DNA of 64,000 bases, from NCBI RefSeq assembly GCF_000719775.1, contig NZ_JOHR01000020.1:42694-106693 (forward strand), given 5' to 3'. The notes below the pieces were generated by a model. It was not told where the DNA came from and ran no database searches. It saw only the letters and a program-made list of their open reading frames with translations. Shown here piece by piece: positions 33,772 through 42,854 of the stretch. This DNA is from Streptomyces sp. NRRL F-5135. GTDB taxonomy: Bacteria > Actinomycetota > Actinomycetes > Streptomycetales > Streptomycetaceae. The position numbers and the translations under genes were made by a program. Each line of letters starts with the position of its first letter. The first letter of the stretch is position 1.

Positions 33772-33957
33772 TGGTCGCTCCAGGGGTGTGGGAGCCGCCC
33801 GCGGGGCCGGGTGGCGCCGCGGGGTCGCACGCCGGGGGAGCGTAGAGCATCCGTGTGACCGATGCCTGAATGCCCGGTGTCGGTACGGCTGGTTCGCGCG
33901 GGGCTCGTGCCGCCGCCACGGCCGGGTGGGGCGGCCGTGACGGCTGTCACCACGGCG

Positions 33958-34440
33958 TCAGGCCGTCAGGGCGGCGGGCTCCCCGGCTCGTATGCGCGTC
34001 CCGTACGCCCGGACGGCGACGTCGTCATCGTCCAGGCACCGGCCCGTCGCCAGGTCGAAGCGCTGCTTCAGCAGCGGCGAGGCGACGAAGGGCCCCGTGC
34101 CGGGCGCACTGCCCAGCAGCCCGCGCGAGAGGACGTACGCGCCGGTGAAGGGGTCCTGGTTGGAGACCGCGTACGGCCGGCCCGACCGGTCCAGGAAGAC
34201 CGCCGCCTGACGGCCGTCGGGCAGGAGCGCCGCCACGCCCCGGCCCGGGGTCAGCGCGGACACCTCGCACACCGTGAACCAGTCCTCGCCCACGCGCAGT
34301 TCCACGGATCCCGTGCCGTTGGCCCCGCTGCCGGCGTCCCTGGCGGCTCCGGCGTTCCCGGCGGCTCCGGTGTCCCCGGCCTCCGTGTCGGTCCTCCGGT
34401 CCGTGACCAGATCTGTCATCGATGTTGTCGTCGCGGTCAT
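33958..34440 (-). CDS. nirD: Nitrite reductase small subunit NirD
   Basis: NirD is the small, Rieske-fold subunit of assimilatory NADH-dependent nitrite reductase. The 160 residues comprise a variable N-terminus of about 45 residues rich in Gly/Ala, then the conserved domain (WFTVCEVSALTPGRGVAALL, PYAVSNQDPFTGAYVLSRGL, ASPLLKQRFDLATGRCLDDD). As usual for NirD, the Rieske Cys/His cluster ligands are absent. Its ATG overlaps the nirB stop as ATGA, so translation is coupled. An alternative start at 34419 would shorten the low-complexity part. Confidence 0.92.
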   Translation of the reverse strand: MTATTTSMTDLVTDRRTDTEAGDTGAAGNAGAARDAGSGANGTGSVELRVGEDWFTVCEVSALTPGRGVAALLPDGRQAAVFLDRSGRPYAVSNQDPFTGAYVLSRGLLGSAPGTGPFVASPLLKQRFDLATGRCLDDDDVAVRAYGTRIRAGEPAALTA

Positions 34441-37142
34441 CGCGCAGTCGCCCCTTCCAGCGTTTCCAGCGGGAGAAATGTCAGATCCGGCTTCACCTGA
34501 TCGCGTTCGGGCACGAATTTCACCGACGGGTCCGGCGCGTCCGGGGCGTTCACGAAGGACACGAACCGCCGCAGCCGGTCGGGGTCGTTGATCGTTTCCG
34601 CCCACTCGTCGCGGTATTTGGCCACGTGCGCGGCCATCATCCGTTCCAGTTCGTCGCAGAGCCCCAGAGAGTCGTGGACGACCACGTCCCGTACGTGGTC
34701 GAGCCCGCCCTCGATCCGCTCCAGCCAGGCCGAGGTGCGCTCCAGCCGGTCGGCGGTACGGATGTAGAACATCAGGAACCGGTCGATCAGCCGTACCAGT
34801 TCCGCGTCCGACAGATCCTGCGCGAGCAGGTCCGCGTGGCGCGGGTCGGCGCCGCCGTTGCCGCCGACGTACAGGTTCCAGCCGTTCGCCGTGGCGATCA
34901 CCCCGAAGTCCTTGCCGCGCGCCTCGGCGCACTCCCGGGCGCACCCCGACACCGCGGACTTCAGCTTGTGCGGGGAGCGCAGCCCCCGGTAGCGGAGCTC
35001 CAGGTCGATGGCCATTTTGACCGAGTCCTGGACGCCGTAGCGGCACCAGGTCCGCCCCACGCAGGACTTCACCGTCCTGAGCGACTTCCCGTACGCGTGC
35101 CCCGACTCGAAGCCCGCGTCCACCAGCCGGGTCCAGATCATCGGCAGCTGATCCACGCGGGCGCCGAACAGGTCGATCCGCTGCCCGCCCGTGATCTTCG
35201 TGTAGAGGCCGAAGTCCCGGGCCACTTCGCCGATCACGATGAGCTTTTCCGGCGTGATCTCGCCCCCAGGGATCCGCGGAACGATCGAATACGATCCGTT
35301 GCGCTGGATGTTCGCAAGGAAGTGATCGTTGGTGTCCTGGAGGGCCGCCTGTTCACCGTCCAGCACATAGCCGCTGACGCCCAGCGTGGGCGCGAGCGAG
35401 GCGATGATCGAACCGACGGTCGGCTTGCAGATCTCGCAGCCGTCGCCGCCGCGCGCCTCTTCCCGGCCGTGGGAGTCGAGCAGCGTCGCGTACGAGGTGA
35501 CGCGCAGGGTGCGGACGATCTCGTACAGCTCGCCGCGGGTGTAGGGGAAGCAGCCGCACAGTCCCTTGTCGGCGGGCCCGGAGCCGTTCGCCGCCAGCAG
35601 CCGGCCGATGACCTTCACACAGCTTCCGCAGCCGGTCCCGGCCTTGGTGCACTTCTTGACCTCGGGGAGGGAGGAGCAGGCGCAGATCGCGCCCTTGGTC
35701 ACGTTGTGGCAGCTGCAGATCACGGCGTCGTCGGGCAGCGCGGCCGGGCCCAGCTCGACCGCCGCGCCGGCGCCGGCCGGCAGGACCAGCTGCTCGGCGG
35801 GGACGGGCGGTACGGAACCGGTCATCGCCCGCAGCATCCCGTAGGCGTCGGCGTCCCCGACGAGGACCCCGCCGAGCAGGGCGCCGTCCGGATCCACGAC
35901 CAGCTTCTTGTAGACACCGGCGCGCGCGTTCGCGTACATGACGCTCGAACAGCCGGGCGCCGCGCCGTGCGCGTCACCGAACGAGGCGACGTCCACGCCC
36001 AGCAGCTTGAGCTTGGTCGACATGTCGGCACCGGTGAAGCCGCGTACGCCGGCCAGGGCCGCGTCGGCCGTGCCCATCGTGCCGGCCGCCGTGCCCGGAG
36101 CGTTCGCGACCGTGTCCGTCCCACTCGCGGCCACGTCCGCTCCGGCCGCTCCGGCCGCCGAGATTCCGGCGGCTCCGGTCGGCGCGGAGATCCCGGCGGC
36201 GAGCACGTCCGCCACGGTCGTGGCCATCTCGTAGCCCGGTGCCACCAGCCCGTACACCTTGCCGTCCGCCGCCAGCGCGCACTCGCCGATGGCGAAGACG
36301 GCGGGGTCGGAGGTACGGCAGTGCTCGTCGACCGCGATGCCGCCGCGCTCGCCGACGCGCAGCCCGCAGTCGCGGGCGAGCTGGTCCCTGGGCCGGACAC
36401 CGGCGGAGAAGACCACGAGGTCGGTGTCGAGGACCGAGCCGTCCGACAGCGCCATGCCGGTGACGGTGCCTCCGGCGTCCGTCGTCACCTCCTGCGTGCC
36501 CACACCCGCGTGGACGGTCAGCCCCATCTCCTCGATGGTGCGCAGCAGGGCCGCGCCACCGCCCTCGTCCACCTGGACGGGCATCAGGCGCGGCGCGAAC
36601 TCCACGATGTGCGTCCGGAGCCCGAGCCCCTTGAGCGCGCCCGCCGCCTCCAGCCCGAGCAGCCCGCCGCCGACCACCGCGCCGGTGCGCGCGGTCATCG
36701 CGTACTCCTCGATCGCGAGGAGGTCCTCGATGGTGCGGTAGACGAAACAGCCGGTGGCGTCCTTGCCCGGCACGGGCGGCACGAACGGGTACGAGCCCGT
36801 GGCCAGCACCAACGTGTCGTAGGTGAAGACGCGCCCCGCCCGCGAGACGACCGTGCGCGTGGCCCGGTCGACGGTCTCGGCGGGGTCGTCCAGATACAGC
36901 TCGATGCCGTGGCGCGCCATGAAGTCCGGCTCGGCCAGGGCGAGGTCGTCGGGCGTGCGACCGGAGAAGTACGAGGTCAGAGCCACCCGGTCGTAGGCGG
37001 CGCGGGGCTCCTCGCAGAGCACCACCACACGGGCCCGCGAGGTCACGTCCCGCTCGGCGAGGGCCTCCAGGAAACGCTGGCCGACCATGCCGTGGCCGAC
37101 GACCACGATCGTGGGGACGGGCGTCCGGTACGTGTCGGTCAT
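34437..37142 (-). CDS. nirB: Nitrite reductase large subunit NirB
   Basis: It reduces nitrite to ammonium with NAD(P)H using FAD, Fe-S and siroheme. In the 901 residues: FAD domain (IVVVGHGMVGQRFLEALAER), NAD domain (GAVVGGGLLGLEAAGAL), BFD-type [2Fe-2S] segments (VICSCHNVTKGAICACSSLP with CGSC, and LCGCFPYTRGEL), then the siroheme/[4Fe-4S] part with CVGRTWC and GCARECAE. A low-complexity Ala/Gly/Thr insertion of about 50 residues lies after ATTVADVLAA, inside the flavin region, and is unusual. ATG 37142 has GGAGG 8 nt upstream and is preferred to ATG 37157. A GlnR-like site lies about 180 nt upstream. Confidence 0.95.
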   Translation of the reverse strand: MTDTYRTPVPTIVVVGHGMVGQRFLEALAERDVTSRARVVVLCEEPRAAYDRVALTSYFSGRTPDDLALAEPDFMARHGIELYLDDPAETVDRATRTVVSRAGRVFTYDTLVLATGSYPFVPPVPGKDATGCFVYRTIEDLLAIEEYAMTARTGAVVGGGLLGLEAAGALKGLGLRTHIVEFAPRLMPVQVDEGGGAALLRTIEEMGLTVHAGVGTQEVTTDAGGTVTGMALSDGSVLDTDLVVFSAGVRPRDQLARDCGLRVGERGGIAVDEHCRTSDPAVFAIGECALAADGKVYGLVAPGYEMATTVADVLAAGISAPTGAAGISAAGAAGADVAASGTDTVANAPGTAAGTMGTADAALAGVRGFTGADMSTKLKLLGVDVASFGDAHGAAPGCSSVMYANARAGVYKKLVVDPDGALLGGVLVGDADAYGMLRAMTGSVPPVPAEQLVLPAGAGAAVELGPAALPDDAVICSCHNVTKGAICACSSLPEVKKCTKAGTGCGSCVKVIGRLLAANGSGPADKGLCGCFPYTRGELYEIVRTLRVTSYATLLDSHGREEARGGDGCEICKPTVGSIIASLAPTLGVSGYVLDGEQAALQDTNDHFLANIQRNGSYSIVPRIPGGEITPEKLIVIGEVARDFGLYTKITGGQRIDLFGARVDQLPMIWTRLVDAGFESGHAYGKSLRTVKSCVGRTWCRYGVQDSVKMAIDLELRYRGLRSPHKLKSAVSGCARECAEARGKDFGVIATANGWNLYVGGNGGADPRHADLLAQDLSDAELVRLIDRFLMFYIRTADRLERTSAWLERIEGGLDHVRDVVVHDSLGLCDELERMMAAHVAKYRDEWAETINDPDRLRRFVSFVNAPDAPDPSVKFVPERDQVKPDLTFLPLETLEGATAR

Positions 37143-37319
37143 CTCGGGAGCCTCCATCGGGAGAGCGGGGCACGGGGCACGGTGCCCGGCGCGTATACGG
37201 GTGCGGGTGCGGGGCTGCGGACGCGAAAGCGGCGGGGGAGAGGGACGGCGGGGGGCGAGGCCGGTGGGTGCGGTCCGGACGCGGTTCTCAGGTCATGTCC
37301 GAAACCCTGAGCGATGGCT

Positions 37320-37357
37320 GTTACCCGTCCGCATCGCGCCCGTTTCCCGTACGGAAC
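37320..37357 (-). promoter_or_regulatory. GlnR-like binding site upstream of nirB
   Basis: Reading the minus strand: GTTCC-N6-GAAAC-N6-GATGC-N6-GTAAC. The 11-nt pitch and the GAAAC and GTAAC elements fit the GlnR pattern gTnAc-N6-GaAAc repeated twice; the third element is poor. GlnR control of nirB is known in Streptomyces. The rest of the 304-nt gap 37143-37446 shows a 6-bp CTCAGG/CCTGAG hairpin (near 37288-37311) and nothing else. Confidence 0.45.
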
Positions 37358-37446
37358 GCTGCCCTCAGCGCTCCCGGACCGGGGGTGTGAGGGGCCGGTG
37401 CGAAGGCCCGCGATGTGAGGGCCCGTCGTGTGAGGTCCCGGGGACG

Positions 37447-38289
37447 TCAGTGGAGGACGGCGTGATCGCGGGCGCCGCGGCCGGGGCTGCCGGGCGGCGC
37501 GCTCGCGGGGCGCGCGGCGACGAGATGGGCGTACGCGACCACGTTGCCCCGGTAGCCGGTCCTCGTGGAGAAACCGCCTCCGCAGGTGATCACCCGCAGT
37601 TCGGCGCGTTCCGCGGCGCCGTACACCTTGCGGTCGGGGAAGGCGTCCGCCTCGTACACCTCGACCGCGTCGACCGAGAAGACGGCCGTCCTGCCGTCCC
37701 GTCGGGTCACCTCGATGCGATGGCCCTTTCCGAGCGTGCCGAGCGAGTAGAAGACGGCCGGGCCCCGGGCGGTGTCGACATGGCCGGCGACGAGAGCGGT
37801 GCCCCGGGCGCCGGGAGGCGTGCCGTCCCGGTACCAGCCCGCGAGGTTGCGGTCCGTCGCCGGAGGGACGTCGAGACTGCCGTCGGACGCCAGGCCGAGC
37901 CCCACGAGCGGGGTGTCCACCGCGATCCGAGGGATGCGCAGCCGGACGGGAGCGGAGGGCGGCAGGGGATCGGCGGCCGGCTCCGTGGGACGTCCGGGAC
38001 CGGTCGTGAACGCCTGGGCGGGGGACGGCTGCGGCGGGGCCGGCGGCTCGGCGCCGGTCCGCACCAGCCAGATTCCGACGCAGGCGGCGATACACACCAG
38101 CCAGCCCCCGTTGCCGAGGCCGCCCCTGCCGGTGCGGGCCCCGGCGCTGCCGATGCCGCCGCCGCTGCTGCCGATGCCGCGCCTGTCGCCGCCGGAGTTG
38201 TCGCTGCCGGGTCTGCCGCCGGTGCTGCCGCTGCCGTGTCCACCAGTGTCACGTCTGCCGCGTCTGCCGGTGCGCTCGCTGTCGTGCAT
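37447..38289 (-). CDS. Class F sortase
   Basis: A 280-residue membrane-anchored cysteine transpeptidase that would attach secreted proteins to the cell wall. A Gly/Ser-rich N-terminus of ~60 residues precedes one membrane helix (residues about 63-78), a Pro-rich linker, and the sortase barrel from VRLRIPRIAVDTPLVGLGLA. Catalytic residues are His170 (VAGHVDT), Cys236 (VITCGGGF) and Arg247 (YRGNVVAYA) or Arg243. The sequence resembles class F, the actinobacterial type, rather than class E. It follows, on the same strand with a 99-nt gap, a secreted protein with a C-terminal membrane anchor that is its likely partner. Confidence 0.9.
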   Translation of the reverse strand: MHDSERTGRRGRRDTGGHGSGSTGGRPGSDNSGGDRRGIGSSGGGIGSAGARTGRGGLGNGGWLVCIAACVGIWLVRTGAEPPAPPQPSPAQAFTTGPGRPTEPAADPLPPSAPVRLRIPRIAVDTPLVGLGLASDGSLDVPPATDRNLAGWYRDGTPPGARGTALVAGHVDTARGPAVFYSLGTLGKGHRIEVTRRDGRTAVFSVDAVEVYEADAFPDRKVYGAAERAELRVITCGGGFSTRTGYRGNVVAYAHLVAARPASAPPGSPGRGARDHAVLH

Positions 38290-38388
38290 GCGGTGCGGGT
38301 CCTGTCGGGAGGGGTCCCCGCCCGGTCAGCTTGAGAAGCGTGACGGGGCGGGGACGGGAGGCGGGGCCGGGCCGTGGAGACCGGCCGC

Positions 38389-39009
38389 TCAGCTGTCCTG
38401 CGCGCCGCTCGCCCGGCGGCGCAGGAGCCAGGTCCCGCCGGCGGCGGTCGCGGCCAGAACGGCCGTGCCCGCCGCGATCCTGGCGGTGTCGGGCGCGACA
38501 CTGCCACCCGCACCGGTTCTGACATGACCGGTCGGACCGGCGTGCTCCACACGGAGCGTGCCCTCCGCCCGCCTGCCGTTGTCGCACCTCACCCGGATAC
38601 GGAACGAGCCGGACCGGGCGTACCGCGGTACCCGGAACCGCCCCTCCGCCGACTCCTTGTGCTTGCCCGTCTCCGGATGCCTGCGCGTCTCCGCGGGCTT
38701 GTCCGCCTTCGGGGGTTTACCCGTGTCCAGGTGCTTGGCCGTCTCCTGACGTTTGCGGGGGGCCAGGCGGAACTCCCCGTCGCCGACGGATTCCGCGAAC
38801 CCCCTGCCACGTCCGTTCCTGCCACAGGCGGCCGTCCTGACGGTGACGGTGTCACCGGGGCGTGCGGTCCGCGGCGACAGCTCCAGATCCCCGCGGTCCC
38901 CGGGGCGGGTGGGCGCCCCCGTGGACGCCGCGGAGGCGTTCACGGGGGCCAGGGCTATCGACGCGGCCGCCAGTGCGGTCGTGGTCAGCAGGCGGGCAGG
39001 GGTCTGCAT
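38389..39009 (-). CDS. Secreted, C-terminally anchored hypothetical protein (sortase neighbour)
   Basis: A 206-residue exported protein. A signal peptide (MQTPARLLTTTALAAASIAL and NASA) precedes a mature domain with two Cys (RTAACGR and RVRCDNGR), which may form a disulphide, interrupted by a Lys/Glu/His-rich charged segment. The C-terminus reads SVAPDTARIAAGTAVLAATA, a Trp and RRR, which has the layout of a wall-sorting signal (short motif, hydrophobic helix, positive tail) but lacks LPxTG or LAxTG. ATG 39009 has GGGAGG 8 nt upstream. It is encoded directly before a class F sortase. The family is unknown to me. Confidence 0.75.
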   Translation of the reverse strand: MQTPARLLTTTALAAASIALAPVNASAASTGAPTRPGDRGDLELSPRTARPGDTVTVRTAACGRNGRGRGFAESVGDGEFRLAPRKRQETAKHLDTGKPPKADKPAETRRHPETGKHKESAEGRFRVPRYARSGSFRIRVRCDNGRRAEGTLRVEHAGPTGHVRTGAGGSVAPDTARIAAGTAVLAATAAGGTWLLRRRASGAQDS

Positions 39010-39373
<364 letters not shown>

Positions 39374-40162
39374 TCAGACCTGGTCCCACGCGACGCGTTC
39401 GTACGACTCCGTCACCGTCTTCAGTGCCGCCGCGTCGCCGGGGAACACCGTCTCGTCCACCCGGGCCACCGGGGCGATCCCGATCGAGTTGGTGACGAAC
39501 GCGGCGCGGTAGCGCGGCAGGTCCGCCAGGGTGACCTCGCGGCGCACGGACGCCGTCCCGGCTTCCGGCAGCCGTGGCTCGACCAGCGTCATGGTGACGC
39601 CCGCCAGCGCCGGCGCGTCCGGCCAGACCACCCGCTCGCCGTCCCAGAAGCCGATGTTCGCGATCCCGCTCTCGGACACGACCCCGCCGGGTCCGGTGAG
39701 CAGCGCGCCGTCGAAGCCCGCGCGGCGCGCGAGCCTGCCGTAGTGAATCTGCGCGAAGCCGCCCAGGTGCTTGATGTGCGGGACGGGACGCTGATACGGA
39801 ACGGACATCAGGCTCACGGCCCGGCCGTCCGACACCACGGGCGGCCCCACCGTCACCATCAGCGTCGCCTCGTCCGCCCCGTCCGGCCAGTGCACGTACA
39901 CCCGTGCCGAGGCGTCCCGCACATCACCGAGCGCGTGCCGCAGCGACTCCCGTACGCGCCCGCCGTCCAGTCCCGCACCGAAGAGTTCCCGGGTCGCGGA
40001 GTCCAGCCGGGCGAGATGCGCGGCGAGGCCCCGGACGCGTCCGTTCCTGACCTGCATGGCGGTGAAGTGCCCGTACGAGTCCAGGGCGCGCAGCCGTAGA
40101 TCCGTCTCCGTGGCAGGCCGGCCGTCGACCTCGACGAGCAGGTGCGGTGCGGTGATCGTCAT
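39374..40162 (-). CDS. Class IV aminotransferase (aminodeoxychorismate lyase-like)
   Basis: A 262-residue PLP enzyme of the branched-chain aminotransferase/4-amino-4-deoxychorismate lyase fold. The putative PLP lysine is Lys131 in PHIKHLGGFAQIHYGRLARR. The phosphate-binding region is VVSESGIANIGFWDGERVVW and the end is AFVTNSIGIAPVARVDETVF. It may supply p-aminobenzoate for folate, but substrate cannot be fixed from sequence and D-amino-acid or other transaminases share these motifs. ATG 40162 starts MTITAPHLLVEVDG. It is divergent from the FMN reductase gene, with the SoxR-type box lying between them. Confidence 0.85.
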   Translation of the reverse strand: MTITAPHLLVEVDGRPATETDLRLRALDSYGHFTAMQVRNGRVRGLAAHLARLDSATRELFGAGLDGGRVRESLRHALGDVRDASARVYVHWPDGADEATLMVTVGPPVVSDGRAVSLMSVPYQRPVPHIKHLGGFAQIHYGRLARRAGFDGALLTGPGGVVSESGIANIGFWDGERVVWPDAPALAGVTMTLVEPRLPEAGTASVRREVTLADLPRYRAAFVTNSIGIAPVARVDETVFPGDAAALKTVTESYERVAWDQV

Positions 40163-40201
40163 GCCGCACACCGTACGACGGCACCGGCGCCGGACCACGA
40201 T

Positions 40202-40232
40202 TTGACCTCTACCAAGGTTGAGGTACGACGCT
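40202..40232 (+). promoter_or_regulatory. SoxR-type (MerR family) promoter box
   Basis: TTGACC (40202-40207), a long 19-nt spacer and GACGCT (40227-40232), with a 20-bp dyad ACCTCTACCAAGGTTGAGGT (8 of 10 pairs match) centred in the spacer. The overlong spacer with a central palindrome is diagnostic of MerR-family activation, and ACCTCNN...NNGAGGT is the SoxR core. The ATG follows the -10 by 6 nt, so the transcript is probably leaderless. Confidence 0.8.
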
Positions 40233-40238
40233 CTCGGC

Positions 40239-40886
40239 ATGAACCTCACCGATGGCACCACCTCGACCAATCCCGTCCCGTCCGCCCCGTCCACGGCGGC
40301 GGCAGGACACGAACCGCTTCGGCTCGGCGTCATCCTGGGGAGCACCCGCGAGGGCCGCTTCGGCCCGGTCGTCGCCGACTGGTTCCTCTCCCGAGTCGGC
40401 GCCCGGCCGGACTTCACCCCCGAGCTGATCGACCTGGCCGAGGTGGACCTGCCGGCCGCCCCGACCGCCCGCCCCGGCCCCGCCGCCCGGGCCGAACTCG
40501 CCAAGGTCACGCCCCGGCTGGCCGCCGCCGACGCCTTCGTCGTCCTCACACCCGAGTACAACCACTCCTTTCCCGCAGCCCTCAAGTCCCTGATCGACTG
40601 GCACTACGCCGAGTGGCGGGCCAAGCCCGTCGGCTTCGTCTCCTACGGCGGAATCTCCGGAGGACTGCGCGCCGTCGAGCACCTGCGCCAGGTGTTCGCC
40701 GAACTCCACGCCGTCACCCTCCGTGACACGGTCTCCTTCCACAACGCGGGCGCGCTCTTCGACGAGGACGGCCGGCACACGGACCCCGCCGACTGCGACG
40801 CGGCCGCCACCACGATGCTCGACCGGCTCGCCTGGTGGGGCCTGGCCCTGCGCGACGCCACGGCCCTGCGGCCGTACGCGGCTTGA
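40239..40886 (+). CDS. NADPH-dependent FMN reductase, SoxR-regulon type
   Basis: A 215-residue flavodoxin-fold reductase. Flavin-binding motifs are VILGSTREGRFGPVVADWF, LTPEYNHSFPAALKSLIDWH and SYGGISGG. It would reduce FMN, quinones or redox dyes with NADPH. In S. coelicolor a homologous NADPH-dependent FMN reductase, SCO2478 as I recall, is one of the few direct SoxR targets induced by redox-active antibiotics. The SoxR-type box directly upstream agrees. ATG 40239 is chosen over the frame to 40218, which would start inside the box. soxR itself is not in the window. Confidence 0.9.
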   Translation: MNLTDGTTSTNPVPSAPSTAAAGHEPLRLGVILGSTREGRFGPVVADWFLSRVGARPDFTPELIDLAEVDLPAAPTARPGPAARAELAKVTPRLAAADAFVVLTPEYNHSFPAALKSLIDWHYAEWRAKPVGFVSYGGISGGLRAVEHLRQVFAELHAVTLRDTVSFHNAGALFDEDGRHTDPADCDAAATTMLDRLAWWGLALRDATALRPYAA

Positions 40887-41161
40887 CGACGGCGGCGGGA
40901 ATCCGGCGGCGGTCCGCCGGCCCCGGCCGGGCCGTGCGCCGACGCCCCGGGACTGCGTACGGTGGGTGTCACCGTCGGCCGGGGACGCCCCACCGGCCCA
41001 TCGTCCCGGGGTGCCCGCCCGGCTCGGTGGCGCACCGGTGCTGCCCGACCGGGCGCGCCGGTGCGGGGCGCTCACCCGGCCTCAAGTCCCTTGCGGTCCG
41101 CACCCGGCAGCAGGACCGCCACACACTCACAAACCGCCACACCCCCAAAGGGAGCCTGTCC

Positions 41162-41542
41162 GTGACCTCCGAGCCCTCCGTCGAGCCCTCCGCCACGTCC
41201 TCCGTCCCCGCCACGGCCGTCGCCGCGCATCTGACCGTGCTGACCACGACCGACAGCGCCGAGAAGGCCGAGGCGCTCGCCCGGGGCGCGATCGAGGCCC
41301 GGCTGGCCGCCTGCGCGCAGATCTCCGCGCCGGTCACCTCCGTCTACCGCTGGGAGGGAGCGATCGAGACCGCTCAGGAGTGGCAGATCCTCTTCAAGAC
41401 CACGGCCGCCGGTTACGAGGCGCTGGAGGCCCACCTGTCCGCCGCCCACGACTACGACGTGCCCGAAATCATCGCCACGCCCGTCGTGCGCGGCAGCGCG
41501 GCGTACCTGTCCTGGGTGACGGAGGAGACCGATGCGCCATGA
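41162..41542 (+). CDS. cutA: Divalent-cation tolerance protein CutA
   Basis: A 126-residue CutA, a trimeric PII-like protein implicated in copper tolerance, although its biochemical role is still unclear. Conserved parts are LTTTDSAEKAEALARGAIEA, CAQISAPVTSVYRWEG, WQILFKTT and YDVPEIIATPVVRGSAAYLS. The first ~22 residues are a Ser/Pro/Thr-rich extension. GTG 41162 has GGGAG 8 nt upstream. The 275-nt gap before it (40887-41161) contains nothing recognisable. Confidence 0.93.
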   Translation: MTSEPSVEPSATSSVPATAVAAHLTVLTTTDSAEKAEALARGAIEARLAACAQISAPVTSVYRWEGAIETAQEWQILFKTTAAGYEALEAHLSAAHDYDVPEIIATPVVRGSAAYLSWVTEETDAP

Positions 41543-41646
41543 CCGCCGCAACCGTGGCCACCCGTCGGCCCACGGCCCGGAGCCCGGCCACCGACCAGGA
41601 GCCCGGAGCACGACCGGACCCCGGCCCGGACCACGACGGGGCGGGC

Positions 41647-42477
41647 TCAGCCTGCCCCGTCCACCGCGGTTGCCTTGTCCGTTCCAGCCGTTCCAGCCGT
41701 TCCCTCCGCCTCGTCTGCCTCCAGCGCCCGCGTCACTCCCGTTTCCCGAGGGCCCAGGAAGGTGGGATCCGGCCGCAACACGGCTTCGGCCGCGCCCTTC
41801 CCCGAGGCGAACAACTCCCGTATTTCCCCGTAGTACCAGGTCAGGTCGTGCCGCTCGGTCACGCCGACGCCGTACGACGCGACCCCCGCGGCCTCGCAGA
41901 GTGCCACCGCGCGCCGGACGTGGAAGCCCTGTGTCACCAGCACCGCTCGCTCGACCCCGAATATCTTCCGGGCCCGGACGCACGAGTCCCAACTGTCGAA
42001 CCCCGCGTAGTCACTGACGATCCGTCCGTCCGGCACGCCGCGCTCCACCAGATAGGTCCGCATCGCGTCCGGCTCGTCGTACTCCTCGCGACTGTTGTCC
42101 CCCGTGACCAGGAGGACCCTCACCTTGCCCGTGCGGTACAACTCGGCCGCCGCGTCGAGCCGGTGCGCGAGATACGGCGTCGGGCGCCCCGACCGCAGCC
42201 CCGCGCCGAAGACCACGGCGACGTCCCGCGACGGCACGTCCGCGATCGTCCGCACCCGGCTGTCCGCCACCGCGTGCGTCCACGTCGACGGCACCAGCCC
42301 CAGCACGCATGCCACCATGGCGACCTGCACGGCACGCCGCTGTCCCCGCCGGGTGCGCGGCAGCCGCGGCAAACGCGGCCACCCGGCCCGTCCCGTTGGC
42401 CACAGCGCCCGTCTCCGCCGCGCCGGCCGGTGATGCCGCAGTCGCGACAGCCGGTACCGCAGCCCCGTCCCTGACAT
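41647..42477 (-). CDS. SanA/YdcF-like DUF218 membrane protein
   Basis: A 276-residue protein with a very basic N-terminus (RLRHHRPARRRRALWPTGRA), one membrane helix (VQVAMVACVLGLVPSTWTHA) and an exposed DUF218 domain: VAVVFGAGLRSGRPTPYLAH, LLVTGDNSREEYDEPDAMR, GFDSWDSCVRARKIFGVERA and LVTQGFHVRRAVALCEAAGV. SanA homologues affect envelope permeability and vancomycin exclusion in enterobacteria; the enzymatic role is unknown. ATG 42477 has GGGGG upstream. The 3' end contains short CCGTTCCAG repeats encoding a Gly/Thr/Ala tail. It is convergent with cutA. Confidence 0.85.
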   Translation of the reverse strand: MSGTGLRYRLSRLRHHRPARRRRALWPTGRAGWPRLPRLPRTRRGQRRAVQVAMVACVLGLVPSTWTHAVADSRVRTIADVPSRDVAVVFGAGLRSGRPTPYLAHRLDAAAELYRTGKVRVLLVTGDNSREEYDEPDAMRTYLVERGVPDGRIVSDYAGFDSWDSCVRARKIFGVERAVLVTQGFHVRRAVALCEAAGVASYGVGVTERHDLTWYYGEIRELFASGKGAAEAVLRPDPTFLGPRETGVTRALEADEAEGTAGTAGTDKATAVDGAG

Positions 42478-42854
42478 GTCCCCGCCCCCGTTTCCCCTTC
42501 TCTGCCCAGCCTTCGGTCCGCCCCGCCCGGCCTTCGGTCCCGTGCGGTCTCGCCTCCGTCCGTACGACGATCGGCGCCGCCCACTGGTGCCCTCCAGGTG
42601 ACTTCCCCATCCTCCCTGTTTTTCTCCGCGCTCATCACGGTAAGTGACGGGTCTGACAATGCCTTCACACCGCCTGTGAGACCCCGGAAAACGGCTGGTG
42701 ACCGTGGTGGCAACGGTTCGCAACCACGTTCCGGCAGGATGGGACCCGGACCAGCACCGCCCGCCCCGGACGGCCGGCCCGGGCCCCCGGCCGGGCTCAG
42801 TACCGTCCGTGACCGACCCCGGGGCTCGCCGTACGGAAGGGAACAAGCAGGAGC

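Noticed and set aside
34422..37310. 962-codon plus-strand frame opposite nirB
   Set aside because: Antisense shadow; the minus strand encodes intact NirB with all cofactor motifs.
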